Positions 1 through 6,254 of a DNA stretch of 7,025 nucleotides are shown in pieces. Origin of the DNA: Clostridiales bacterium. GTDB lineage: Bacteria > Bacillota > Clostridia > Oscillospirales > Acutalibacteraceae. The notes below the pieces were generated by a model, which was not told the origin of the DNA, searched no databases, and saw only the letters and a program-made list of their open reading frames with translations. Where the stretch lies: contig DXVY01000086.1 in the NCBI GenBank assembly GCA_019417145.1, positions 1-7,025 of the forward strand. Direction: 5' to 3'. Position numbers and translations under genes: made by a program. The first letter of the stretch is position 1; each line of letters starts with the position of its first letter.

Positions 1-12
1 ATATACAGGTTA

Positions 13-30
13 ATAGGATATTTTTCCTAT
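13..30. repeat. Short inverted repeat in AT-rich leader
   Basis: ATAGGA (13-18) and TCCTAT (25-30) are perfect complements around a TATTTT loop. It sits in the AT-rich first 50 bases, unlike the GC-rich DNA that follows. It could be an operator or the remnant of an upstream element; nothing in the window decides this. Confidence 0.3.
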
Positions 31-49
31 GGTTAGGTTTGTTTTTTGC

Positions 50-63
50 CGGCCGCCGGCCGC
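50..63. repeat. Tandem 7-bp repeat
   Basis: CGGCCGC occurs twice in direct succession (50-56, 57-63), right after a run of six T. The unit is nearly self-complementary. No function is apparent. Confidence 0.35.
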
Positions 64-94
64 TTGGGCTGAGGGTGCGCGGGGGTGCGTTTTG

Positions 95-129
95 CCCCGC
101 CGGCTTTGGCTGACAGGGGCCGGCGCGGG
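95..129 (+). other. GC-rich inverted repeat (possible leader hairpin)
   Basis: CCCCGCCGGC (95-104) can pair with GCCGGCGCGGG (119-129), giving ten pairs with C126 bulged and a 14-nt loop. The 3' arm can instead pair downstream: GGCCGG (118-123) with CCGGCC (133-138). The two structures are mutually exclusive. The run after 138 is AAAATTTCTTT rather than a clean T tract, so a terminator or attenuator role is only possible, not shown. Confidence 0.4.
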
Positions 130-144
130 AGCCCGGCCGAAAAT

Positions 145-160
145 TTCTTTATGTAAAGAA
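145..160 (+). repeat. AT-rich inverted repeat overlapping a ribosome binding site
   Basis: TTCTTTA and TAAAGAA are perfect complements separated by TG; as RNA this would be a six-pair stem with an ATGT loop. Its right arm contains most of the ribosome binding site for the gene starting at 172. The stem is weak, so a regulatory effect is uncertain; it could also be a DNA operator-like palindrome. Confidence 0.4.
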
Positions 161-162
161 GG
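155..162 (+). promoter_or_regulatory. Ribosome binding site of the aminotransferase gene
   Basis: AAAGAAGG lies 9 nt before ATG 172. It forms the 3' arm of an AT-rich inverted repeat (145-160), so it could be partly hidden in RNA structure. Confidence 0.6.
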
Positions 163-171
163 CTATGCTGC

Positions 172-1377
172 ATGAATATACCCTTTTCTCCGCCGGATGT
201 AGGCGAGCTGGAAATCCAGCAGGTTGTGGAAGCTTTACGTTCGGGCTGGATCACCACCGGCCCCAAAACCAAGGAGTTTGAGCGGCGGATCGCCGCTTTT
301 TGTCATACCTCCAAGGCGGTCTGTCTCAATTCCGCCACCGCCGCCATGGAAATGACCCTGCGGCTTTTGGGGGTGGGACCGGGGGATGAGGTCATCACCT
401 CGGCCTATACCTATACCGCCTCTTGCAGCGTCATCTGCCATGTGGGCGCCACGCCCGTGCTGGTGGATACCGCCCCCGACTCCTATGAGATGGATTATGA
501 CCAGTTGGAGGCCGCTATTACCGAGAAGACCAAGGTCATCATCCCGGTGGATTTGGCCGGGGTTATTTGTGACTATGATCGCCTTTATCAGATTGTGGAA
601 GAAAAGCGGGGACTGTTCCAGCCCCGGGGGGATATACAAAAGGCCATAGGCCGGATCATCCTGTTGGCCGACGCTGCCCACGCCTTCGGGGCGTCTCGTA
701 AGGGGAAGATGTGCGGCGAATGGGCCGACTTTACCAGCTTTTCCTTCCACGCGGTCAAAAACCTGACCACCGCCGAGGGCGGCGCGGTGGTTTGGCGGGA
801 TATGCCGGGGGTGGACAACGAGGAGCTGTACCGGCAGTATATGCTGCTTTCCCTTCACGGCCAGTCCAAGGACGCGCTGGCCAAAACCCAGTTGGGCGCC
901 TGGGAGTATGATATCCTTTCTCCCGCCTATAAATGCAATATGACCGATATTATGGCCGCCATAGGTTTGGCGCAGCTGGAACGGTATCCGGGCATTCTGG
1001 CCCGCCGGAAGCAGATCATCGGCATGTATGACGAGGGCCTCCGGGATACCGGCGCGCAGGTTCTCCGGCACTACGGGGAGGATTATGCCTCCAGCGGTCA
1101 TCTCTATCTCGTCCGGGTGCCCGGCATGGATGTGGAGCAGCGAAATCAGCTGATTGTCCGCATGGCCGAGGCCGGCGTGGCCACCAATGTGCATTATAAG
1201 CCTCTGCCCATGCATACGGCCTATAAAAATCTGGGCTTCTCCATCGAGGATTATCCCAACGCCTATAACCAGTATAAAAATGAAATCACCTTGCCGCTCC
1301 ATACCCTGCTGACCGACGAGGCAGTTTCTTATGTCATAAAGGCCTTTCACAACGCTTTGGCGGAGGTGCGTGCATGA
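172..1377 (+). CDS. DegT/DnrJ/EryC1/StrS-family PLP-dependent sugar aminotransferase
   Basis: This 401-residue protein is a cytoplasmic PLP enzyme that moves an amino group, usually from glutamate, onto a keto-sugar nucleotide. Visible family marks are the N-terminal SGWITTGP (24-31), the cofactor-phosphate loop NSATAAM (53-59), the aspartate that contacts the PLP pyridine nitrogen in LLADAAHAFGA (D167), the Schiff-base lysine in SFHAVKNLTTAEGG (K196), and the NMTDIMAAIGLAQLER segment (256-271). Length is normal for the family. Residues about 141-162 lengthen the stretch just before D167 relative to the textbook pattern, suggesting a subgroup. The start has AAGAAGG about 9 nt upstream. It overlaps the initiating transferase by 4 bp (ATGA), so it may make the sugar which that enzyme primes with, for example a UDP-4-amino-4,6-dideoxy-HexNAc. 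The exact substrate cannot be read from the sequence, and no dehydratase or acetyltransferase partner is in the window. Confidence 0.93.
   Translation: MNIPFSPPDVGELEIQQVVEALRSGWITTGPKTKEFERRIAAFCHTSKAVCLNSATAAMEMTLRLLGVGPGDEVITSAYTYTASCSVICHVGATPVLVDTAPDSYEMDYDQLEAAITEKTKVIIPVDLAGVICDYDRLYQIVEEKRGLFQPRGDIQKAIGRIILLADAAHAFGASRKGKMCGEWADFTSFSFHAVKNLTTAEGGAVVWRDMPGVDNEELYRQYMLLSLHGQSKDALAKTQLGAWEYDILSPAYKCNMTDIMAAIGLAQLERYPGILARRKQIIGMYDEGLRDTGAQVLRHYGEDYASSGHLYLVRVPGMDVEQRNQLIVRMAEAGVATNVHYKPLPMHTAYKNLGFSIEDYPNAYNQYKNEITLPLHTLLTDEAVSYVIKAFHNALAEVRA
1362..1366 (+). promoter_or_regulatory. Ribosome binding site of the initiating sugar transferase
   Basis: GGAGG inside the last codons of the aminotransferase gene, 7 nt before ATG 1374. 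With the 4-bp ATGA overlap it supports coupled translation of the two genes. Confidence 0.75.
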
Positions 1378-2054
1378 AAAAGTGGGACGCTCTGCCCCCC
1401 GCTATGCGGACACAGGCCGTTCGGCCCTATTATGAAGCCCTGCGCAAAAAGAGGGTCAGCCTTTTTTTCAAACGATGCTTTGATCTGGTGGCGGCGTTGA
1501 TCCTGACCATCCTGTTGGCCATCCCCATGCTGATCCTGGCCGTGGCCATCAAGGCGGATTCCAAGGGCGGGGTCATGTTCCGCCAGACGCGGGTGACCCG
1601 CTACGGCAGGGAATTCCGCATTTTCAAGTTCCGCACCATGGTGACCGACGCCGAAAAGCTGGGCAGCCAGGTCACCACCAACCAGGACAGCCGGGTCACC
1701 CGGGTGGGGCGGGTCCTCCGCAAGGTGCGGCTGGACGAGCTGCCTCAACTGCTCAACGTGATCAAAGGGGAGATGACCTTTGTGGGCACCCGCCCGGAGG
1801 TTCCCCGCTATGCGGCGCATTACACCGAAGAAATGATGGCCACCCTGCTGCTGCCCGCCGGCATCACCTCGGAAACCAGTATCCTGTATAAGGACGAGGA
1901 ACGGCTTTTGTCGGAAGCGGAGAATGCCGATGAGACCTATGTGGAGCAGGTGCTTCCCGCCAAGATGAAGTATAATCTGGCCTACTTGGAAAACTATAGT
2001 TTTTGGAAGGATATTCGGATCATGATCCATACCGTGCTGGCCGTTCTGCGATAG
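1374..2054 (+). CDS. Initiating sugar-phosphate transferase (bacterial sugar transferase, PglC/WcaJ-core type)
   Basis: This 226-residue monotopic phosphoglycosyl transferase is predicted to move a sugar-1-phosphate from a UDP-sugar to undecaprenyl phosphate at the inner face of the membrane, the first committed step of polymer assembly. A basic N-terminus leads into FFKRCFDLVAALILTILLAIP (31-51), the re-entrant membrane helix. Then come FRQTRVTRYGREFRIFKFRTM (69-89) and the catalytic Asp-Glu pair D121-E122 in RLDELPQLLNVIKGEM, followed by FVGTRPEVPRY (136-146). The usual VGPRPE reads VGTRPE here. It is the short, core-only form, without the extra N-terminal membrane domain of WcaJ/WbaP. The ATG overlaps the stop of the aminotransferase gene, and GGAGG (1362-1366) lies 7 nt upstream, so translation is probably coupled. 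Which sugar it transfers is unknown; the linked aminotransferase hints at an amino-dideoxy sugar. Confidence 0.93.
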   Translation: MKKWDALPPAMRTQAVRPYYEALRKKRVSLFFKRCFDLVAALILTILLAIPMLILAVAIKADSKGGVMFRQTRVTRYGREFRIFKFRTMVTDAEKLGSQVTTNQDSRVTRVGRVLRKVRLDELPQLLNVIKGEMTFVGTRPEVPRYAAHYTEEMMATLLLPAGITSETSILYKDEERLLSEAENADETYVEQVLPAKMKYNLAYLENYSFWKDIRIMIHTVLAVLR

Positions 2055-2112
2055 GTCGGCTCCGAAGAGGGGCGTATCTACCGGGCCTTCCGCCCTCAAG
2101 TTGTATGAAAAG

Positions 2113-2117
2113 AGAGG
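2113..2117 (+). promoter_or_regulatory. Ribosome binding site that sets the GT4 start
   Basis: AGAGG lies 8 nt before ATG 2126. It favours this start over ATG 2105 and over the long open extension that would begin inside the preceding gene. Confidence 0.65.
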
Positions 2118-2125
2118 TTTGTAAG

Positions 2126-3349
2126 ATGAAAAAAATTGCGGTTTTGACCATGGGCGTTAAGCTCCATGACGAAAAGGGGTACACTCGTTTTCGCTTTCTT
2201 TCGGATTTTCTGGTGCAGCACGGGTTCCAGGTGGATCTGATCACCTCCTCCTTTCAGCACTGGGAAAAACGGCAGCGGGATATTCAGAATTTTAAGCAGG
2301 ACGAAGCCTACCGTGTGGTCTTTATAGAGGAGCCGGGATATAAGAAAAACGTGGATCTCCGCCGCTTGCGCAGCCATAAAAAGGCGGCTCAGAACCTTAC
2401 CCGGTATCTAAACGAGCATGGGGATTACAATTTGATATACGCGGAAATCCCGCCCAACGACGTGGCCCTGGCGGCCGCCGAATACTGTAAGCGCAAGGGG
2501 ATCCCCTTTGTGGCCGACGTAAACGACCTGTGGCCCGAGGCCATGCGGATGGTGCTGGATATACCCGTGATCAGCGATATCCTGTTTTATCCATTAAGCC
2601 GGGACGCCGAAAAGGTATACAGCCTGGTTTCCGGCGTGGTGGGCACGTCGGATGAATACGCCGACCGCCCGTTTAAAAAGCGGCGGGAGGACATCCCCAA
2701 GACCACCGTATATGTGGGCAACGAGATCCGGGAATTCGACGACGGCGTGGCCAAGTACGGCCCTGAAATCGAAAAGCCGGAGGGGGAATATTGGGTATCC
2801 TACGCCGGCACCATCGGCACCAGCTATGATATTAAAACCATGATTCTAGCTTCCGCCGAGCTGAAGAAGCGGGGCTATGACAAGATCCGCATGATGATTA
2901 TGGGGGGCGGCCCCTTAAAGGAAGAGCTGGAGAACCTGGCGGCCGGACTGGACTGCAACGTGACTTTTGTAGGGTATCTGCCCTATGAAAAGATGGCCGC
3001 CTATCTGCAAAAATCGGATATAACGGTCAATTCCTTTGTGCGCAAGGCGCCCCAGAGCATCGTGACCAAAATCGGGGACTATCTGGCTTCCGGCCGGCCT
3101 ATGATCAATACCTGCGTGTCGCCGGAATTTCGCGCCAAGGTGGAAGCCGACGGCTTCGGTATCAATATAGAACCGGAGGACGCCGGGGTGCTGGCCGACG
3201 CGGTGGAGAAATTTTATAAGGACCCGGCGCTGGCCGAGAGCATGGGAAAAAAGGCCCGTCAGATAGCGGAAGAGCAGTTCGACCGGCCGCAGTCCTATCT
3301 GAAGATTTTACATTTGATAGAAAACTTGCTGGAGGATCGCCATGGGTAA
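2126..3349 (+). CDS. Glycosyltransferase family 4 (WbuB-like, GT-B fold)
   Basis: This 407-residue cytoplasmic glycosyltransferase probably adds the second or a later sugar to the lipid-linked acceptor. The N-terminal acceptor domain begins MKKIAVLTMG with GYTRFRFLSDFL (18-29), and DVNDLWPEAM (131-140) matches the D-x-x-DLWPE signature of WbuB-like GT4 enzymes. The C-terminal donor domain starts around EYWVSYAGTIGTSYDI (221-236), includes MIMGGGPLKEELE (257-269) and ends with TKIGDYLASGRPMINT (314-329), the GT4 nucleotide-sugar site in which Asp stands where many relatives have Glu. The frame is open back to 2003, but starting there would overlap the previous gene by about 50 bp and add an unrelated stretch. 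ATG 2126 has AGAGG 8 nt upstream and begins right at the family N-terminus. ATG 2105 is a weaker alternative. The gene overlaps glf by 8 bp. Donor and linkage are not predictable by eye. Confidence 0.91.
   Translation: MKKIAVLTMGVKLHDEKGYTRFRFLSDFLVQHGFQVDLITSSFQHWEKRQRDIQNFKQDEAYRVVFIEEPGYKKNVDLRRLRSHKKAAQNLTRYLNEHGDYNLIYAEIPPNDVALAAAEYCKRKGIPFVADVNDLWPEAMRMVLDIPVISDILFYPLSRDAEKVYSLVSGVVGTSDEYADRPFKKRREDIPKTTVYVGNEIREFDDGVAKYGPEIEKPEGEYWVSYAGTIGTSYDIKTMILASAELKKRGYDKIRMMIMGGGPLKEELENLAAGLDCNVTFVGYLPYEKMAAYLQKSDITVNSFVRKAPQSIVTKIGDYLASGRPMINTCVSPEFRAKVEADGFGINIEPEDAGVLADAVEKFYKDPALAESMGKKARQIAEEQFDRPQSYLKILHLIENLLEDRHG
3331..3336 (+). promoter_or_regulatory. Ribosome binding site of glf
   Basis: GGAGGA inside the 3' end of the GT4 gene, 5 nt before ATG 3342. 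It supports the 8-bp gene overlap as real. Confidence 0.75.
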
Positions 3350-4493
3350 AGCTGTTATAGTAGGCGCCGGTTTTTCCGGCGCGACCATCGCCAGGGTTCT
3401 GGCCGAAAACGGATACCAGGTGGACGTTTATGAAAAACGGGACGCCATCGGCGGCAACTGCTATGACTATAAGGCGGAAAACGGCGTGATTGTGCAGAAA
3501 TACGGCGCCCACCTTTTCCATACCCGGTACCCGGAGGTCATGGAGTTTATCAGCCGGTTTGCCGACTTCTTTCCCTATAAGCACTTTGTGCTGGGCAGTA
3601 TCGACGGGGCGCTGGTCCCCATTCCCTTTAACCTGACCGCTCTAAAAACCCTGTTCCCCGCCGACGTGGCCGACCGCCTTCGCCAGGTGCTGATCGACGA
3701 GTACGGATACGGCGCCAAGGTCCCCATCGTCCAGCTAAAGGAAAGCGGGAACCCGGAGGTGCGGCGGCTGGCGGAATACGTCTATGAAAAGGTGTTTTTG
3801 CATTACACCGAAAAGCAGTGGCACAAAAAGCTGGAGGAGCTGGACCCCAGCGTGGGCGCCCGGGTGCCGGTGAGCGTCACGGACGAGACCGGCTACTTTA
3901 CCGACGAATTCCAGTGCATGCCCATAGGCGGCTTTACGCCCATATTTGAAAAAATATTGGCCCATCCCGGCATTCGGCTGCATCTGTCCACCGATGCCCT
4001 GCCCATGATTCAGGTGGAGGGCGAGCGGCTGTACTTTGAGGGGAAGCCCTGTGATTTCCCCCTGGTCTGGACCGGTTGCCTGGATCAACTTCTGGGCTAT
4101 AAGCTGGGGGTGCTGCCCTACCGCTCCCTGCGGTTCGAGTACAAGGACCTGCCGGAAAAGCAGTTCCAGTGCTGCGGCGTGGTCAACTATCCCAATGAAT
4201 ATGACTATACCCGCATTATAGAGTTTAAGCACTTTACCGGACAGGAAAGGGAAGGTGCGGGCACCACCATCGCCTATGAGTACCCCTGCGATTATGACCT
4301 GAAGAATACCCCGTACTATCCCATCCCCCAGCAAAAGAATAACGAGCTGTACGCCCGGTACAGGGAAGAGGCCGCCAAGTGCCGCAACCTGTATCCCGCC
4401 GGCCGTCTGGCCGAGTACCGTTATTACAATATGGATCAGACCATTTACGCGGCCCTGGGATTGGCCAAGAAAATATTAGAGGACAACCAATAA
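3342..4493 (+). CDS. glf: UDP-galactopyranose mutase
   Basis: This 383-residue flavoenzyme interconverts UDP-galactopyranose and UDP-galactofuranose and so supplies the donor for galactofuranosyl residues. The FAD dinucleotide fold is clear: VGAGFSGA (7-14), the ribose-binding E31 region YEKRDAIGGNCYD, and KYGAHLFHT (53-61). Family landmarks follow in order: YTEKQW (155-160), the mobile-loop arginine in GARVPV (R174, aligned by eye with the active-site Arg of E. coli Glf), IGGFTPIFEKIL (195-206), WTGCLDQLLGYKLG (243-256), YRSLRFE (260-266), YTRIIEFKHF (289-298), TPYYPIPQQKN (323-333) and the C-terminal GRLAEYRYYNMDQ (354-366). Length is typical. The first residue of WTGCLDQ is Trp where many relatives have Tyr. 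Its start lies inside the end of the GT4 gene, with GGAGGA (3331-3336) 5 nt upstream. The matching galactofuranosyltransferase is not obvious in this window. Confidence 0.97.
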   Translation: MGKAVIVGAGFSGATIARVLAENGYQVDVYEKRDAIGGNCYDYKAENGVIVQKYGAHLFHTRYPEVMEFISRFADFFPYKHFVLGSIDGALVPIPFNLTALKTLFPADVADRLRQVLIDEYGYGAKVPIVQLKESGNPEVRRLAEYVYEKVFLHYTEKQWHKKLEELDPSVGARVPVSVTDETGYFTDEFQCMPIGGFTPIFEKILAHPGIRLHLSTDALPMIQVEGERLYFEGKPCDFPLVWTGCLDQLLGYKLGVLPYRSLRFEYKDLPEKQFQCCGVVNYPNEYDYTRIIEFKHFTGQEREGAGTTIAYEYPCDYDLKNTPYYPIPQQKNNELYARYREEAAKCRNLYPAGRLAEYRYYNMDQTIYAALGLAKKILEDNQ

Positions 4494-4530
4494 AGCATTT
4501 GGCTGCCCCGTAAGTTAGGATGCTGTATGC

Positions 4531-5478
4531 ATGATGAGTCAGGAAAAGCAAACGCCCGCCCGTCCGGAGCCGGCTATACCCTTTGGGGAGCCGGTGACGG
4601 CCGACGGCCAGATGACCCCGGCCCAGCTGCGGGCTCTGCAGCTGAAAAGCCTGGAGCTTGCGCTCTATTTCAAGGATTTTTGTCAGCGCAATAACCTGCT
4701 GTTTTATTTTTGCGGCGGCTGCTGCATCGGCGCTGTGCGCCACGGGGGTTTTATTCCCTGGGACGACGACGTGGACGTCTTTATGCCCCGGGAGGATTAC
4801 GAGAAAATGAAGCGGCTATGGAACCAGCAGGCCGATACCGCCCGGTATGTGCTGGAGTGTTCGGACGAGCATAAAGTGAACCATGAGCTGTTTGTCACCA
4901 TACGGGATGCGGAAACCACCTTTATCAAGCCCTACCAGACGCATCTGGATATGTGCCATGGCGTGCTGTTGGATATACTGCCCCTGGACGGCTATCCGTC
5001 GTCCAAAATGAAGCGGCGGATGCAGGTCTTCTGGGCGCTGCTGTATTCCCTGTACTGCTCTCAGGTAGTCCCGGAAAAACATGGCGGCTCCATGCGGGTG
5101 CTGAGTAAAATTGCCTTAGGGATGGTTCCCTCAAAAAAGATGCGCTATCGGATATGGAAAATGGCCGAGCGGAAAATGACCCGGTACAGGATCGAAGACT
5201 GCGACAGCATTACCGAGCTGTGCGCCGGCCCCGGCTATATGAAAAACCGGTATCCCAAGTCGGCCTTCCAGTCGGCTGTGTATAAGGATTTCGAGGGGGA
5301 ACAGATGCCGCTGCCCGTGGGCTACGACGATTATCTCCGAATCGCCTTTGGGGACTATATGCAGCTGCCCCCCAAGGAAAAACAGGTGGCGCACCACGAC
5401 GCGGTGCTCATTGATTTGGACCATAGTTATAAAACCTATAAGGGAAAGTATTACTGTACGACCGGAGCGGACAAGTAA
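4531..5478 (+). CDS. LicD-family phosphotransferase (predicted ribitol-phosphate transferase)
   Basis: This 315-residue protein has the LicD/fukutin nucleotidyltransferase-like fold, whose members move a phospho-alcohol such as phosphocholine or ribitol-phosphate from a CDP donor onto a glycan. The core starts at TPAQLRALQLKSLELALYFKDFC (29-51), followed by the family signature from about residue 60 to 84: a CGG loop, GAVRHGG, then IPWDDDVDV with metal-binding acidic residues D78-D80 and D82. GVLLDILPLDGYP (144-156) and the C-terminal LPVGYDDYLRIAFGDYMQLPP (261-281) followed by HH complete the family pattern. There is no signal peptide, so it should act in the cytoplasm. ATG 4531 (or 4534) is preceded by AGGA 10 nt upstream; residues 1-28 are outside the conserved domain. 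Because the next two genes make CDP-ribitol and no choline genes are seen, CDP-ribitol is the most likely donor. That is inference from context; phosphocholine or glycerol-phosphate transfer cannot be excluded. Confidence 0.9.
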   Translation: MMSQEKQTPARPEPAIPFGEPVTADGQMTPAQLRALQLKSLELALYFKDFCQRNNLLFYFCGGCCIGAVRHGGFIPWDDDVDVFMPREDYEKMKRLWNQQADTARYVLECSDEHKVNHELFVTIRDAETTFIKPYQTHLDMCHGVLLDILPLDGYPSSKMKRRMQVFWALLYSLYCSQVVPEKHGGSMRVLSKIALGMVPSKKMRYRIWKMAERKMTRYRIEDCDSITELCAGPGYMKNRYPKSAFQSAVYKDFEGEQMPLPVGYDDYLRIAFGDYMQLPPKEKQVAHHDAVLIDLDHSYKTYKGKYYCTTGADK

Positions 5479-5523
5479 GGCCTAAGCAAATCCAATAAAG
5501 CAGAACCGGCGCATTTGCGGCAG

Positions 5524-5529
5524 AAAGGA
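5524..5529 (+). promoter_or_regulatory. Ribosome binding site that sets the tarI start
   Basis: AAAGGA lies 8 nt before ATG 5538. Its last base is the A of the upstream in-frame ATG 5529, so that ATG cannot be served by this site. Confidence 0.7.
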
Positions 5530-5537
5530 TGAATCCT

Positions 5538-6254
5538 ATGATATTTGGAGCCATACTGGCAGGCGGCGTGGGCAGCCGTATGCATATTGCGGATATGCCC
5601 AAGCAGTTTTTGCCGTTGGGAGATAAGCCCATCATTCTGCATACACTGGAAAAATTCCTGCTCTGCACCCGGCTGGACGCCGTCTATGTAGGGGTGCATC
5701 CCAACTGGCTGCTGCATATGCAGGATCTGGTGGAAAAGTTCCTGCCCGACCGGAAGGACGAGATTCATATTGTGGCCGGCGGCGGCGATCGGAACGAAAC
5801 CATTTTTCATATCGTGGATCAGATTGAGGCCGACTTTGGAGAGAGTGAGTCGCATATCATCGTCACCCACGATTCGGTCCGCCCCTTCGTCACCCTGCGG
5901 ATCATCGAGGAAAACATCGACGCCGCCCTTCGCTGCGGCGCTTGCGATACGGTGGTGGGAGCCACCGATACCATCGTGGTGTCGGAGGACGGAAAGCGCA
6001 TATCCGAAATTCCCGCCAGAAGTCGTATGTATCAGGGGCAGACGCCCCAGAGCTTTCAGATCAGCCTGTTAAAGAAGCTGTACCAGAGCCTGTCCCAGGA
6101 GGAAAAGGCGCTGCTGACCGATGCCTGCAAGATCTGCGTGGTGCGGGATACCCCTGTGGAATTGGTGCAGGGGGAGGTTTCCAATTTGAAGATCACCACG
6201 GTCAGCGATTACAAGATCGCGCAGGCCATGGTGGGAGGAATGGCTGTTGATTAA
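5538..6254 (+). CDS. tarI: D-ribitol-5-phosphate cytidylyltransferase (CDP-ribitol synthetase)
   Basis: This 238-residue cytoplasmic enzyme of the IspD/TarI family joins CTP and D-ribitol-5-phosphate to give CDP-ribitol and pyrophosphate. The CTP-binding loop is ILAGGVGSRM (6-15), with MPKQFLPLGDKPIILHTLEKF (20-40) after it. VAGGGDRNETI (79-89), VTHDSVRPFV (109-118), DTVVGATDTIVVS (137-149), MYQGQTPQSF (164-173) and TDACKI (194-199) are all as in TarI, and the same 238-residue length is remembered for S. aureus TarI. The homologue IspD (MEP pathway) is the main alternative, but the TarI-like DACKI and MYQGQTPQSF segments and the adjoining tarJ favour TarI. An in-frame ATG at 5529 overlaps the AAAGGA ribosome binding site itself, so ATG 5538, 8 nt after that site, is the better start. 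Its end overlaps the start of tarJ by 8 bp. Confidence 0.93.
   Translation: MIFGAILAGGVGSRMHIADMPKQFLPLGDKPIILHTLEKFLLCTRLDAVYVGVHPNWLLHMQDLVEKFLPDRKDEIHIVAGGGDRNETIFHIVDQIEADFGESESHIIVTHDSVRPFVTLRIIEENIDAALRCGACDTVVGATDTIVVSEDGKRISEIPARSRMYQGQTPQSFQISLLKKLYQSLSQEEKALLTDACKICVVRDTPVELVQGEVSNLKITTVSDYKIAQAMVGGMAVD
6233..6239 (+). promoter_or_regulatory. Ribosome binding site of tarJ (TTG start)
   Basis: GGGAGGA within the last codons of tarI, 7 nt before TTG 6247. It is one of the strongest sites in the window and supports the non-ATG start. Confidence 0.8.

Noticed and set aside
1..171. Sigma-70-type promoter in the leader
   Set aside because: CTGACA (110-115) resembles a -35 box and TAGGAT (14-19) a -10 box, but neither has a partner at proper spacing within the window.
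235..1350. Long open frame of 371 residues on the minus strand opposite the aminotransferase gene
   Set aside because: It mirrors a gene with clear DegT motifs. The translation is low-complexity, rich in Gly/His/Ile, with no recognisable family. Long antisense frames are expected in GC-rich coding DNA.
2067..2097. Hairpin GAGGGGCG / CGCCCTC between the sugar transferase and GT4 genes, considered as a terminator
   Set aside because: Seven pairs with a bulge and a 16-nt loop, followed by AAGTTGTATG rather than a T run, so not an intrinsic terminator.
1347..2099. Minus-strand open frame of 250 residues opposite the sugar transferase
   Set aside because: Antisense shadow of a strongly conserved gene; the protein has no domain-like pattern and no convincing ribosome binding site.
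5486..5518. GCAAAT / ATTTGC inverted repeat in the licD-tarI gap, considered as a regulatory hairpin
   Set aside because: Only six pairs with a 21-nt loop and no T tract; expected by chance at this length.
5538..6254. Assignment of this gene as ispD of the isoprenoid MEP pathway
   Set aside because: The MYQGQTPQSF and DACKI segments and overlap with tarJ fit TarI better; no other MEP pathway gene is near.
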